64,000 nt of DNA. It comes from an uncultured Desulfovibrio sp. (GTDB lineage Bacteria > Desulfobacterota > Desulfovibrionia > Desulfovibrionales > Desulfovibrionaceae). The position numbers and the translations under genes were made by a program. The stretch lies in assembly GCA_937926875.1 (NCBI GenBank), contig CALBAX010000134.1, forward strand, positions 186,001 through 250,000. Direction: 5' to 3'. Positions 9,437 through 18,100 of the stretch are shown one piece after another (position 1 is the stretch's first letter; each line of letters opens with the position of its first letter). The notes below the pieces were generated by a model. That model had not been told where the DNA came from. It was given only the letters and a program-made list of their open reading frames with translations, and made no database searches.

Positions 9437-10738
9437 CTAGCCGCGCAACGCGAAGTTGGCGGCAAAGCAGACGGCAACAATGTACATGACGGGGCTCACC
9501 TCGCGCCAGCGCCCGGTCAGGACGCGCAGCACCACGAAGCTGATGAAGCCGAAGCCGAAGCCCGTAGCGATATTGAAGGTAAGGGGCATGGCGATGATGG
9601 TCAGGAAGGCCGGGATGGCCACGCTCAGGTCGCGGAACTTGATCTGCACCACTTCCTGCATCATCAGGGCGCCCACCAGCACCAGCACGGGGGCCGTGGC
9701 ATAGGCGGGCACCATGGCCACCAGCGGCGTGAAGAACAGGGCCAGCAGGAACAGGCCCGCGATGGTCACGGCCGTGAGGCCGGTACGGCCGCCTTCAGCC
9801 ACACCGGCAGCGCATTCCAGATAGGAGGTGGCCGTGGTGGCGCCCAGCACGGCGCTGCACATGGTGCCGATGGAGTCGGTCACCAGGGCCCTGTCCAGAT
9901 GGCGGATGTGCCCCTCCTCATCCATGAATCCGGCCTTTCGCGCCAGGCCGATGAGCACGCCCATGTTGTCGAACAGGTCCACCATGGTCAGGGTGAAGAT
10001 GATGGAGATCAGGCCGTGATGCAGGGCGCCCCTGAGGTCCATCTGCATGAAGGTCTCGGTGGGCAGGGGCAGGCTGAAACCGGAAAAGGCATGCTCCGGC
10101 ATGGCGGTCACGCCACAGAGCACGCCGGCCACGGTGACGGTCAGGATGCCGATGATCATGGAGCCGGGCACCCGCAGGCACATGAGCATGGCCATCAGGG
10201 CCAGGCCGCCCAGGGCCAGCAGGGCTTCGGGCCTGGTCAGGGGCCCCAGGGTGACGAAGGTGGAGGGATCCGCCACCACGATGCCGCAGTTCTTGAGGCC
10301 GATGAAGGCGATGAAGGCCCCGATACCGACCACGATGGCGTATTTGAGATCCATGGGCACGGCGTCGATGATCATCTGCCGCACGCGGGTCACGGTCAGC
10401 AGCATGAAGAACACGCCGGAGATGAAGACCGCGCCCAGGCCCGTCTGCCAGCTGTAGCCCGCCGGGCCGCAGACATAATAGGCAAAAAAGGCCGTGATCC
10501 CCAGACCGGGCGCCACGCCCACGGGGAAGCGCGCCCACAGGCCCATGAGCAGGGTGATGGCGATGGTCACCCAGATGACGGCGGCCACGGCGCTTTCGCG
10601 CGGCATGCCCGCATCGGCCAGCATGGAAGGCACCACGAAGATCAGGTAGCACATGGCCATGAAGCTCGTCAGGCCGGCACGCAATTCCTGCCGGACCGAA
10701 GTCCCGTTGGCCTTGAGGGCAAAAATCTTTTCCAGCAT
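9437..10738 (-). CDS. AzgA-type (NCS2-like) purine permease
   Basis: 433 aa polytopic membrane protein resembling the adenine/guanine/hypoxanthine permeases GhxP/AdeP (AzgA family). Typical sequence includes an N-terminal LEKIFALKANGTSVRQEL segment, GLTSFMAMCYLIFV in TM1 and GVAPGLGITAFF in the TM3 hairpin. It likely imports a purine base with protons. RBS AAGGAGG lies 5-6 nt before the ATG. The leader of about 170 nt contains its own promoter and an intrinsic terminator, suggesting attenuation. The NSS transporter genes follow closely. Which purine is carried is not determined. Confidence 0.88.
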   Translation of the reverse strand: MLEKIFALKANGTSVRQELRAGLTSFMAMCYLIFVVPSMLADAGMPRESAVAAVIWVTIAITLLMGLWARFPVGVAPGLGITAFFAYYVCGPAGYSWQTGLGAVFISGVFFMLLTVTRVRQMIIDAVPMDLKYAIVVGIGAFIAFIGLKNCGIVVADPSTFVTLGPLTRPEALLALGGLALMAMLMCLRVPGSMIIGILTVTVAGVLCGVTAMPEHAFSGFSLPLPTETFMQMDLRGALHHGLISIIFTLTMVDLFDNMGVLIGLARKAGFMDEEGHIRHLDRALVTDSIGTMCSAVLGATTATSYLECAAGVAEGGRTGLTAVTIAGLFLLALFFTPLVAMVPAYATAPVLVLVGALMMQEVVQIKFRDLSVAIPAFLTIIAMPLTFNIATGFGFGFISFVVLRVLTGRWREVSPVMYIVAVCFAANFALRG

Positions 10739-10796
10739 ACATCCTCCTTTCGAACCGGGCGGGGCCGCCGTGGGAGTGCAGGCCCCGGCGCACCGG

Positions 10797-10822
10797 CAAA
10801 AAAGACAGGCCCCAGGGGCCGG
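10797..10822 (-). terminator. Intrinsic terminator inside the purine permease leader
   Basis: On the minus strand GGCCCCTGGGGCC is followed by TGTCTTTTTT. It lies about 60 nt upstream of the permease ATG and about 90 nt downstream of the predicted promoter, the layout of an attenuator or riboswitch expression platform. Confidence 0.6.
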
Positions 10823-10916
10823 CACCGGGCATCTGCCCGACCGGCCGGAGCCATGCTTCCCTGGCCTGCGGCAGCGCGGCAGCCGGCCGTGCTCCGCAAC
10901 AGTGGTGCGAAGCGTT

Positions 10917-10945
10917 CTTATACCCGGCAAGGCCCGCTCTGCCAA
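10917..10945 (-). promoter_or_regulatory. Sigma-70-type promoter of the purine permease
   Basis: TTGGCA and TATAAG are separated by 17 nt on the minus strand. This predicts transcription starting near 10909 and a leader of about 170 nt. Confidence 0.6.
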
Positions 10946-10960
10946 GTGCGCCGCCAAAGC

Positions 10961-10997
10961 AAAAAAGGCGCGGCACCCCTGTCAGGGATGCCGCGCC
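10961..10997 (-). terminator. Terminator after the dihydropyrimidinase-like gene
   Basis: A near-perfect GGCGCGGCATCCC / GGGGTGCCGCGCC stem is followed by six U residues on the minus strand. It separates the cysE operon from the permease promoter. Confidence 0.85.
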
Positions 10998-11011
10998 GGC
11001 AAAAACGTTCC

Positions 11012-12265
11012 TCAGGCGGCCGGGCCGGTGCTGCCCTGCTCCGGGCCGCTCCAGACGCCCTCGGTGACCACATGGCGGCCCCGCGCCCAGACATGGCGCG
11101 GCCAGCCCTGCACCTCAAGGCCCTCATAGGGCGTATAGTCGCCCTGATGCAGGCCGCGGACGCTCAGTTCCCGGCAGCAGACCGGATCCAGCACCACCAC
11201 GTCGGCGTCGAGACCGGCGTCCAGACGGCCCTTGCGTTCGCCCAGGCCCAGCAGGGCGGCGGGCGTGGTGCAGGCCACGTCCACGAAGCGCGGCAGGGTC
11301 AGGCGGCTCTTGCGCACGCCTTCCGAGAACAGCAGGGGCAGGCGCGTCTCCACGCCGGGCATGCCCTGCGGGCAGGCAAAGACCGATTCCCGGCCGGTGG
11401 CCCACTTGCGGGCGTAGCTGACCTCGTCATGGGCAGAGACCACATGATCCAGCAGGCCGCGGGCAAGGGCTTCCCACAGCAGGTGTCCGTCCCGCGGGGC
11501 CCGCAGGGGCGGCATGCAGACGTACTTCAGGCCCTCGGCCGCGCCTTCGCCGTAGCTGGCGGCATCCAGCAGCAGGTAGCGCGGCGCCGTGCAGGCGTGG
11601 ATACGGCCGCAGTCATGCCCGCCGGAAAGCGCCGTCAGGGCGCGTGCCGACGAGACCGGCCCCAGGCACAGGGGGATCTCCGCCGCATGGGCCAGGGTCA
11701 GTGCCAGACGCACGGCCGTTTCCTCGGCATAGGCCGGGAAGACCTGCGGCCAGATCTGCACGTCCCGCTGCCCTTCGGCCTCCAGACGGGCGCGCATGCC
11801 CCTGACCACGGGTTCCAGGCCGCAGGCCACCAGCGGCAGCATGCCCTGGCTCTGGAGACCGCGCAGGCGCGTGCAGGCGTCGGCAGCCGTCAGCAGCGAC
11901 GCGGGGAAGGCCGCGCAGGCCGCCGCATCCGGCAGTTCCCCGGCGGCATCGGCGTGCACGACCACATCCAGGGGCAGGCCGTCCGTGACCGGTGTGGAAC
12001 CGTCGCACGGCGGCAGCACGCCCAGGCTGGTGGTGCCCCCCAGGAGCGCGGCCCGGGCCAGCCCGCCCAGCCCCGCACCGGCGGGACGCACCTGGGCATC
12101 CACGCCACCGGGCAGCACGTAGCAGTCCGTGGCGTCCACCACGCAGGCGCCGGAAGCGGAAAGGCCTTCGCCCACTTCCACGATACGCTCGTCCTCGAAC
12201 AAGACATCGGCCCTGCGCACGCCGTCATGGCGCACCACAAGACCACCCTGTACCAGAGTACGCAT
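11012..12265 (-). CDS. Dihydropyrimidinase/hydantoinase homologue without metal ligands (probable pseudoenzyme)
   Basis: 417 aa of the cyclic amidohydrolase superfamily. The signature PGVETRLPLLFSEGV (about residues 300-315) and GLDADVVVLDP near the C-terminus place it with hydantoinases/dihydropyrimidinases. The catalytic residues are gone: the HxH motif is QVR (GGVDAQVRP), the HAEN histidine is Cys (ACGLEP), the HVSS histidine is Pro (GPVSS), the TDHAP aspartate region reads SAHDE, and the segment where the carbamylated lysine belongs has no lysine. It should not hydrolyse a cyclic amide by the normal two-metal mechanism. It is the last gene of an operon with cysE and a small lipoprotein. 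A structural or partner role, as in inactive dihydroorotase subunits, is possible but unproven. Confidence 0.75.
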   Translation of the reverse strand: MRTLVQGGLVVRHDGVRRADVLFEDERIVEVGEGLSASGACVVDATDCYVLPGGVDAQVRPAGAGLGGLARAALLGGTTSLGVLPPCDGSTPVTDGLPLDVVVHADAAGELPDAAACAAFPASLLTAADACTRLRGLQSQGMLPLVACGLEPVVRGMRARLEAEGQRDVQIWPQVFPAYAEETAVRLALTLAHAAEIPLCLGPVSSARALTALSGGHDCGRIHACTAPRYLLLDAASYGEGAAEGLKYVCMPPLRAPRDGHLLWEALARGLLDHVVSAHDEVSYARKWATGRESVFACPQGMPGVETRLPLLFSEGVRKSRLTLPRFVDVACTTPAALLGLGERKGRLDAGLDADVVVLDPVCCRELSVRGLHQGDYTPYEGLEVQGWPRHVWARGRHVVTEGVWSGPEQGSTGPAA

Positions 12266-12281
12266 GATCCCGACCTCGCTG

Positions 12282-12428
12282 TTACAGGCCGCGTCCCATG
12301 GAGACGCCGCCGATCATCTGTCCTTTGGCCTTGACCTCCGTGCCGCAGCCGCCCAGGCAGGCCGCCAGCATCACCGCCGCCAGCACGAGCAGCGGCAGGA
12401 AAAGGCGCCCCCTGCGCGCGGGCCTCAT
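12282..12428 (-). CDS. Small predicted lipoprotein, 48 aa
   Basis: 48 aa. It has a basic start (MRPARRGR), a hydrophobic stretch, and a lipobox-like VMLAAC around residues 19-24 with a second possible LGGC just after. The short mature part ends in IGGVSMGRGL. The ATG overlaps the cysE stop (ATGA), so translation is coupled to cysE, and the next gene starts 17 nt after its stop. I do not recognise the family. The coupling, signal-like N-terminus and lipobox argue for a real gene. Inference: a membrane-anchored small protein of unknown role. Confidence 0.6.
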   Translation of the reverse strand: MRPARRGRLFLPLLVLAAVMLAACLGGCGTEVKAKGQMIGGVSMGRGL

Positions 12429-13336
12429 GACGGACGCTCCTGCGTGACCTTGGCCCCGGCGGGCACGTCGTCGGTGATCCAGACGTTGCCGCCGATGACC
12501 GCGCCCCGGCCCACGGTGACGCGGCCCAGGATGGTGGCGCCCGCGTAGACCGTCACCCTGTCTTCCAGGATGGGATGGCGCGGGATGCCCTTGGTCAGGG
12601 TGCCGTCGGCGTTCTTGGGGAAGGAGAGCGCGCCCAGGGTCACGCCCTGGTAAAGGCGGCAGCTGTTGCCGATGATGCAGGTCTCGCCGATGACCACGCC
12701 CGTGCCGTGGTCGATGAAAAAGTCGTCACCGATGGTGGCCCCGGGATGGATGTCGATGCCCGTACGGGAGTGGGCCATCTCGGAGATGATGCGCGGGATC
12801 AGCGGCACCTTGAGGCTGTAGAGCTCATGGGCGATGCGGTGATGCACCATGGTGTACATGGAGGGGTAGCAGAAGATGGTCTCGCCCGGGCTGGTGGCCG
12901 CAGGGTCGCCCTCGTAGCCTGCCTGGGCATCCCCGGCCAGCTTGTGGCGGATGTCCGGCAGCTTGTCCATGAAGGCCAGCGCCAGTTCGCGGCTGTTGCG
13001 CTCACAGTTCTGGCAGCTTTCGCCCTCGCCCTTGCAGGCAAAGGAGATGCCGCGCTGGATCTGTTCGGCCAGCAGACGGTAGACGCTGTCCAGGTTGGCG
13101 GCCAGATGATGGCGCATGGATTCCCGCCAGACGCGCGCGGCCCCGAAATAGCCGGGGAACAGGGCGGCCCGCAGGCGATCCATGATCTCGTTCAGCCTGT
13201 CCAGGGAAGGCATGGCCATGCCACGGGCCGAACAGTGCCAGACCTTGTCCAGGGATTCTGGATGGCAAAGACGCTCGACCACGGAATCCAGCCGCTCCAT
13301 GGCGGCGGAAGAAGTATTGTCCTGAAGAATGCTCAT
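12425..13336 (-). CDS. cysE: Serine O-acetyltransferase (EpsC/SrpH type)
   Basis: 303 aa. It catalyses acetyl-CoA + L-serine to O-acetylserine, the committed step of cysteine synthesis. An extended N-terminal helical domain of about 180 residues includes a Cys-rich segment (CKGEGESCQNC, possibly metal-binding). The C-terminal left-handed beta helix carries hexapeptide repeats and the active-site segments GIDIHPGATIGDDFFIDHGTGVVIGE and YQGVTLGA. The start at 13336 has AGGTGA 5 nt upstream. The adjacent divergent gene encodes a SerA-like dehydrogenase, consistent with a serine/cysteine theme. Confidence 0.93.
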   Translation of the reverse strand: MSILQDNTSSAAMERLDSVVERLCHPESLDKVWHCSARGMAMPSLDRLNEIMDRLRAALFPGYFGAARVWRESMRHHLAANLDSVYRLLAEQIQRGISFACKGEGESCQNCERNSRELALAFMDKLPDIRHKLAGDAQAGYEGDPAATSPGETIFCYPSMYTMVHHRIAHELYSLKVPLIPRIISEMAHSRTGIDIHPGATIGDDFFIDHGTGVVIGETCIIGNSCRLYQGVTLGALSFPKNADGTLTKGIPRHPILEDRVTVYAGATILGRVTVGRGAVIGGNVWITDDVPAGAKVTQERPS

Positions 13337-13428
13337 AGTCACCTGCGCTGCTTTTTTTCGCGCATTGTACACGGCGGACGTCCGCAAGGCAAAGGAAAAC
13401 GGGCACCTGCCGGCGACGGCGTCCGGCG

Positions 13429-13456
13429 TTGACAAATCCGCCCGCTGGGCTAGGTT
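13429..13456 (+). promoter_or_regulatory. Sigma-70-type promoter for the SerA-like gene
   Basis: A perfect TTGACA is followed 16 nt later by TAGGTT, reading toward the dehydrogenase gene about 170 nt downstream. Confidence 0.55.
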
Positions 13457-13624
13457 CAGGACGCAGGCCCCTGCCGCCAGCGCAAAAACGACCTGGCCCG
13501 CACAGCGCATCCGCAAGGGCATGAACAGCTCTTCCCCGGCCTGCCCGGCCCCGTTCCCGCCGGGCCTCCTGCGGGCAACAGAGACCTGCCCTGCCGCATA
13601 CCTTTCCCCACAAGGAGCCCCGTC

Positions 13625-14554
13625 ATGAAAGTCCTCGCTACCCCGCGATCCTTCGGCAAGAACAATCCCGAGCTCTTCGACATCCTCCGCGACGCGGGGC
13701 TGGATGTCGTGCGCAACAATACCGGCGGCATCCTTTCCGCCGCCCAGATGTGCGAAAAGCTGGCCGGCTGCGACGGCCTGATCGTGGGCGTGGACCCTGT
13801 CGACGCCAGCGTGCTGGCCGCCGCGCCCCGTCTCCGGGCCATCGCCAAATACGGCGTGGGCCTGGACAATATCGACCTGGCCGCCTGCGAGGCCCGCGGC
13901 ATCAGGGTCTCCCGCACCGTGGGCGCCAACAGCGAGGCCGTGGCCGACTACGCCCTGGCCCTCATGCTGGGCGTGGCCCGCAAGGTGGCCCTCATCGACC
14001 GCCGCTGCCGTGGACGGGACTGGAGCAAGATCACCGGCATCGACCTGTACGGCAAGACCGTGGGCATCATCGGCCTGGGCGCCATCGGCAAGCGGGTGGC
14101 CCGCCGCTGCGGCGCGGGCTTCGGCATGAAGGTGCTGGGCCACGACATCGTCTGGGATGACGCCTGGGCCGCTGAGAACCATGTGGAGCGCGCCGGGCTG
14201 GAGCGCATCTTCCGCGAAGCCGACTTCATCAGCCTGCACACCAGCCTCGACGACAGCACCCGCCATCTGGTGGACGCCCCGCGCCTGGCCCTCATGAAGC
14301 CCACCGCCATCCTCGTCAACACCGCCCGCGGCGAGCTGGTGGACGGCCCTGCCCTGCTGGAGGCCCTGGAGCAGGAGCGCATCTACGGCGCCGGCCTGGA
14401 CGTGTTCGAGCAGGAACCGCCGCAGGATGCCCGCTGGTACGCCCTGGACAACCTGGTCATGGGCTCCCACTGCTCGTCCTCCACCAGCGGCGCCGTGGCC
14501 ACCATGGGCCACATGGCCGTCAGCAACCTGCTCCGCGATCTTGGCTTGAAATAG
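13625..14554 (+). CDS. D-isomer 2-hydroxyacid dehydrogenase, SerA-like
   Basis: 309 aa, NAD-dependent. The Rossmann motif GLGAIGKR lies near residue 155. The catalytic triad is in place: Arg in NTARGELVD, Glu in DVFEQEPP and His in GSHCSSST. The protein ends straight after the nucleotide-binding/catalytic domains, so it is the short SerA form without ACT domain. It most likely oxidises 3-phosphoglycerate toward serine, but other 2-hydroxyacids cannot be excluded. RBS AAGGAG lies 8-9 nt upstream. It is divergent from cysE and ends just before a G-rich hairpin that probably terminates it. Confidence 0.85.
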   Translation: MKVLATPRSFGKNNPELFDILRDAGLDVVRNNTGGILSAAQMCEKLAGCDGLIVGVDPVDASVLAAAPRLRAIAKYGVGLDNIDLAACEARGIRVSRTVGANSEAVADYALALMLGVARKVALIDRRCRGRDWSKITGIDLYGKTVGIIGLGAIGKRVARRCGAGFGMKVLGHDIVWDDAWAAENHVERAGLERIFREADFISLHTSLDDSTRHLVDAPRLALMKPTAILVNTARGELVDGPALLEALEQERIYGAGLDVFEQEPPQDARWYALDNLVMGSHCSSSTSGAVATMGHMAVSNLLRDLGLK

Positions 14555-14578
14555 GCGATAAATCTTAGTGGGAAGATG

Positions 14579-14660
14579 ACGAGAGGGGGAAGGGGCGTTT
14601 TTTGGTAAAAACTGCCCCTCCCCCTCTCGTGCTCTCCCCCACCCCGAAAAAACTTTTGCT
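14579..14660. repeat. G-rich intergenic inverted repeat, copy B
   Basis: The stem ACGAGAGGGGGAaGGGGC pairs with GCCCCTCCCCCTCTCGT (14579-14596 with 14614-14630). The flank with AAAACTTTT lies on the right (to 14659), so this copy is in the opposite orientation to copies A and C. It sits 25 bp after the SerA-like stop and probably terminates it. Confidence 0.75.
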
Positions 14661-14908
14661 CTGACCGGTATGGCCGGTCCCCGTCGCTGAACGGGACGGA
14701 GCGATGAGGTAGCACTATTCCAGGTGAACGAGGCACAGGGCACGCGGTGCAAAGCCATCGTCCATCCGGTATCAGGGGAATCCGGCTCCCGTCAAAGACT
14801 TGCGGACACGGCCCCGGCTACCGATCAAGGATCGACCCCACCCCAAGGCAGATGGTTTCCCGTGTCGCACCGTGGCGCGCAACAGCCTGAAGTCCGCAAC
14901 AAAAAGAC
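14661..14908. other. Non-coding region before a strong terminator
   Basis: About 250 bp with several complementary GC blocks (for example CCATC near 14756 with GATGG near 14851) and no supported reading frame. It ends in a strong terminator, so it might be a small-RNA gene. I could not match it to a known RNA family by eye. Confidence 0.35.
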
Positions 14909-14945
14909 CGGGAGCAGGAAATCCTCCTGTTCCCGGTCTTTTTTC
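14909..14945. terminator. Bidirectional intrinsic terminator
   Basis: An AAGACCGGGA.CAGGA / TCCTG.TCCCGGTCTT stem of about 15 bp has an A tract on the left and six T on the right, so it can stop transcription from either side. Confidence 0.85.
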
Positions 14946-15043
14946 AATCTCTCGTGCCGCAAACCTCTCCCCCGCGAATAACGGCGGGGACCGGCAGCCA
15001 GCGGCAAGCCATCACAGTCCCCTTCCCCGTCATCCTTCCCAAT

Positions 15044-15118
15044 AAAAGTTTTTGGAAAGGATGGGGGGAGGTTGAGGGGGGAGCCTTTTTCCAAAAAGGT
15101 TTCCCTTCCCCCCTCACT
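15044..15118. repeat. G-rich intergenic inverted repeat, copy C
   Basis: AAAAGTTTTTGGAAAGGATGG is followed by an imperfect TGAGGGGGGAGCCTTTTT / AAAAAGGTTTCCCTTCCCCCCTCA hairpin. It lies 19 bp past the autotransporter stop codon and may terminate it. Confidence 0.75.
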
Positions 15119-15136
15119 CACATCTTGTCCGCAGAC

Positions 15137-18100
15137 CTAGAACTCATAACGTACCAGGGCCGTGCCGCTGACGCCCTGCCGCACGCCGGTGTGCCCCTGG
15201 ACGCCAAAGTCCAGGCTCAGGCCGGAACCTTCCACGGGCTTGAGGGTCAGGCCGGCTTCCAGCAGGCCGCTGTCGCCCTTCAGGCTGGGCGCAGGGGCCT
15301 CAAGGCCGTAGGTGGTGGCGCGGGCCTTGCCGTTGAACTCATGCTCCCAGGCCGCTCCGGCATAGCCGGTCACCTGCTGGCAGAATTCGTAGCCCAGCCG
15401 CGCCCCCAGGCGCAGGCGCTGCGAATCCACGCCGTCGAACGACCAGGGATCGTCGACGATATGGGTGGACTGGCCATCGGTATGGGTCCAGAAGTACTTG
15501 CCGTAGACATCCAGGGCCAGGCTGTCGGTCAGATCCCACACATAGCCCAGACCGGCGTGCAGGCCATAGTACGGCGTGGAAAGGTCGTACTTGGCCTTCC
15601 GGCCGCTGACGGCATCATGCAGGTCGTCGCTCTGCCACTGGCTGTTGAGGCGACCGTAACGGAAGGAGCCCTCCAGATACAGGCCCTTGAGCAGGTCTTC
15701 CTTCAGATCCAGACGGGCCAGCAGGCCGCCGCCGTAGTAGCTGCTCCGGCCATCGCCGTCCACGGAGGGGCCGTCAGAGAAGCTGTTGTGCGTGTCCACA
15801 CGGGCGAAGCCCGCTTCAAAGAAGACGCCCGCCAGGATGTCCATCATGGACGTCTCGACCCGCTTGGCAAAACCGGTCATGAAGGCCACGCCGCTCAGAT
15901 CCACATGCGAACCGGTCTGATAGCGCGAGCGCGTACCGGTGACGGCGGCGAAGGGCGCAATGCCCCAGGCCGGGCCGTCGCCCTTGGTAGCGACCGCGGT
16001 ACGGGCCTGGTCGATGCCCTGCCCGGCCACCAGGTCGGCACCGATGTTGCTCAGGGCCACGTTGGCCAGCACGCCTTCCAAGGGCGCCTTGGCCTGCGGC
16101 GCCAGACGGGCAGCCGTGCCGCCGCCCTGGCGTTCGCCGCCTTCGCGGCCGGCAACGGGTTCGGCATCACCGGCCACGGTGGCCAGCAGCGAGGTGTCCG
16201 TAGCCTTCAGATCAAAATCATATTCCACGAAGACCCCCTGCCGGGCGCTGAGACGCTCATGGGTCATACCTTCGCTCGTCAGGCCGTGTTCGTTGGCCAG
16301 CAGGGTGACGCTGTCCCCCTTGCGGAGCAGCGGCTTGCCGCCGGCCACGGCCACACCCACGGAACTGTTGCTGATGTCCGTGCCCTTGGCATCCGTAAGG
16401 GTCAGCACGGTCGTGCCGCTCGTGGTGTCTTCCGGCAAGATGAAGTGATAATTGGCAAAGTTGCCCACGTTGACGGCCGTCAGGCCCGTGGTACGGACTT
16501 CCAGCGTATTGCCGGTACGCATGTCCCCGCTGCCGTCTGTGCTGCCACCGTACAGCTTGGTGCCCCCCAGGTCGGGAGCCCCTTCGATGATGACGGTATT
16601 GCCGGTGGCATTGCCCGCGCCTGTCCAGACGAAACCGCCGCAGACCTCGCTGCCGGGCGTGCCGCCACTGATATGAACCGTATTGCCGCTGGCATCGCCC
16701 TGGTCGGCATAGCCACCGTACAGGCCTTCATCGGCGCCGCTGATGCTGCCGCCGCTGAAGAACACGGTATTGCCGTTGACCGCGCCGGTGCCGCTTTCCA
16801 CGAAACCGCCCATGACGCTGCGCAGGTTCCCGCCCTCGATGATGACGGTATTGTTGCCGGCACTGCCCGTCTTGCTGTACCCGCCGTGAACGTAGCCCTC
16901 AGCGCTCTCGGTACCGACAGTACCGCCCGTGATCCGGACCGTGTTGCCGCGGGCCGCCGCGCTGCCGCTCTCGCCGCCCATGACATTCATGTGAACCGTA
17001 CCGCCGCTGACCGTCACTTCATTGCCGACGGCATCTCCCTTGGCACTGAAAGCACCGACCAGGAACTGCGTGGAGGCTGTCCCGCCGAAAGTGACCTTGC
17101 TGCCCTCCGTGTCCCGGGAGCTGTTTTCGGCGATGTAGCTGCCGTAGGTGCTCCCGGTTATGGTGCCGCCGTCGATGAGCAGCTCGTTGGCAGAGGCGCC
17201 ACCGCGGTCGGTGTAGCCGGCATAGACGTGCTGGCCCACCTGGCCGCCGTGCATCTCGATCTTGTTGCCGGAGGCAAGACCACGCAGGGAATCCCCGCCG
17301 GTCAGGTATTTTTTGACCGTACCGCCGCTCATGATGAGCGTGTTGCCGTGCGCATCCGCACCGCCGCTCTCGCCTGCGGTCAGCCTGCCCACGGTGCTGC
17401 CCGCGCCGGAGAACTCGACATGGTTGTCCGCGGCATCGCCGTCCCCCTCCTGGACACGGCCGCCGTAGGCTTCCTCTCCCAAATCACCGCCGGTGACGGT
17501 CAGCGTATTGCCCTGGGCATTGCCTTCACGGCTGAAGCCGGCGCTGACGAAGCGATTGGCGATCGTGTGGCTGATGCGGCCACCGCTGATGGTGAGGTTG
17601 TTGCCCGTGCTGTCGCCTTTTTTGGTATAGCCGGCGACGACATCGTTGTTGAGACCGCCGATGTTGCCGTTGCGGATCTCGACCGTATTGGCGGTGGCGT
17701 CGCCTGCATCGGTATAGCCGCCATAGACACGTCCGCCGCCCCAGGTGCCGCCGACAAGTCCATTCTCGATAACTACTTTGTTGCCGGATACCTGGCCCTC
17801 GTCCGTAAAACCGCCGTAGATGTTCTTGGCGTTGGAACCACTGCCCCGCATGAGCACTGTGTTGCTCATCGCATCGCCTTTGCCGTCCACATAACCGCCG
17901 TGGTAGTCCTTGCTGTTCAGACTGGAGGCATTGTTGTCGATGACGATGTTGCCCCGGCTGCCGGCATACTCTCCGGATGCGCCGTCCACGGTCCCTGTGT
18001 ACACCTGACCTTCAGGATATCCGGGCCGTCCCAGTTTGCCGCCGCTATCGGCCAAGATGACGGCCGGTGTCGCCAGGATCGCCCCCAGCACCAGACCGGC

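Noticed and set aside
14740..14830. Cobalamin-riboswitch-like words (AGGGGAATCCGG) in the non-coding region
   Set aside because: The B12-box and the rest of the conserved core are missing, and no gene follows on the same strand before a terminator.
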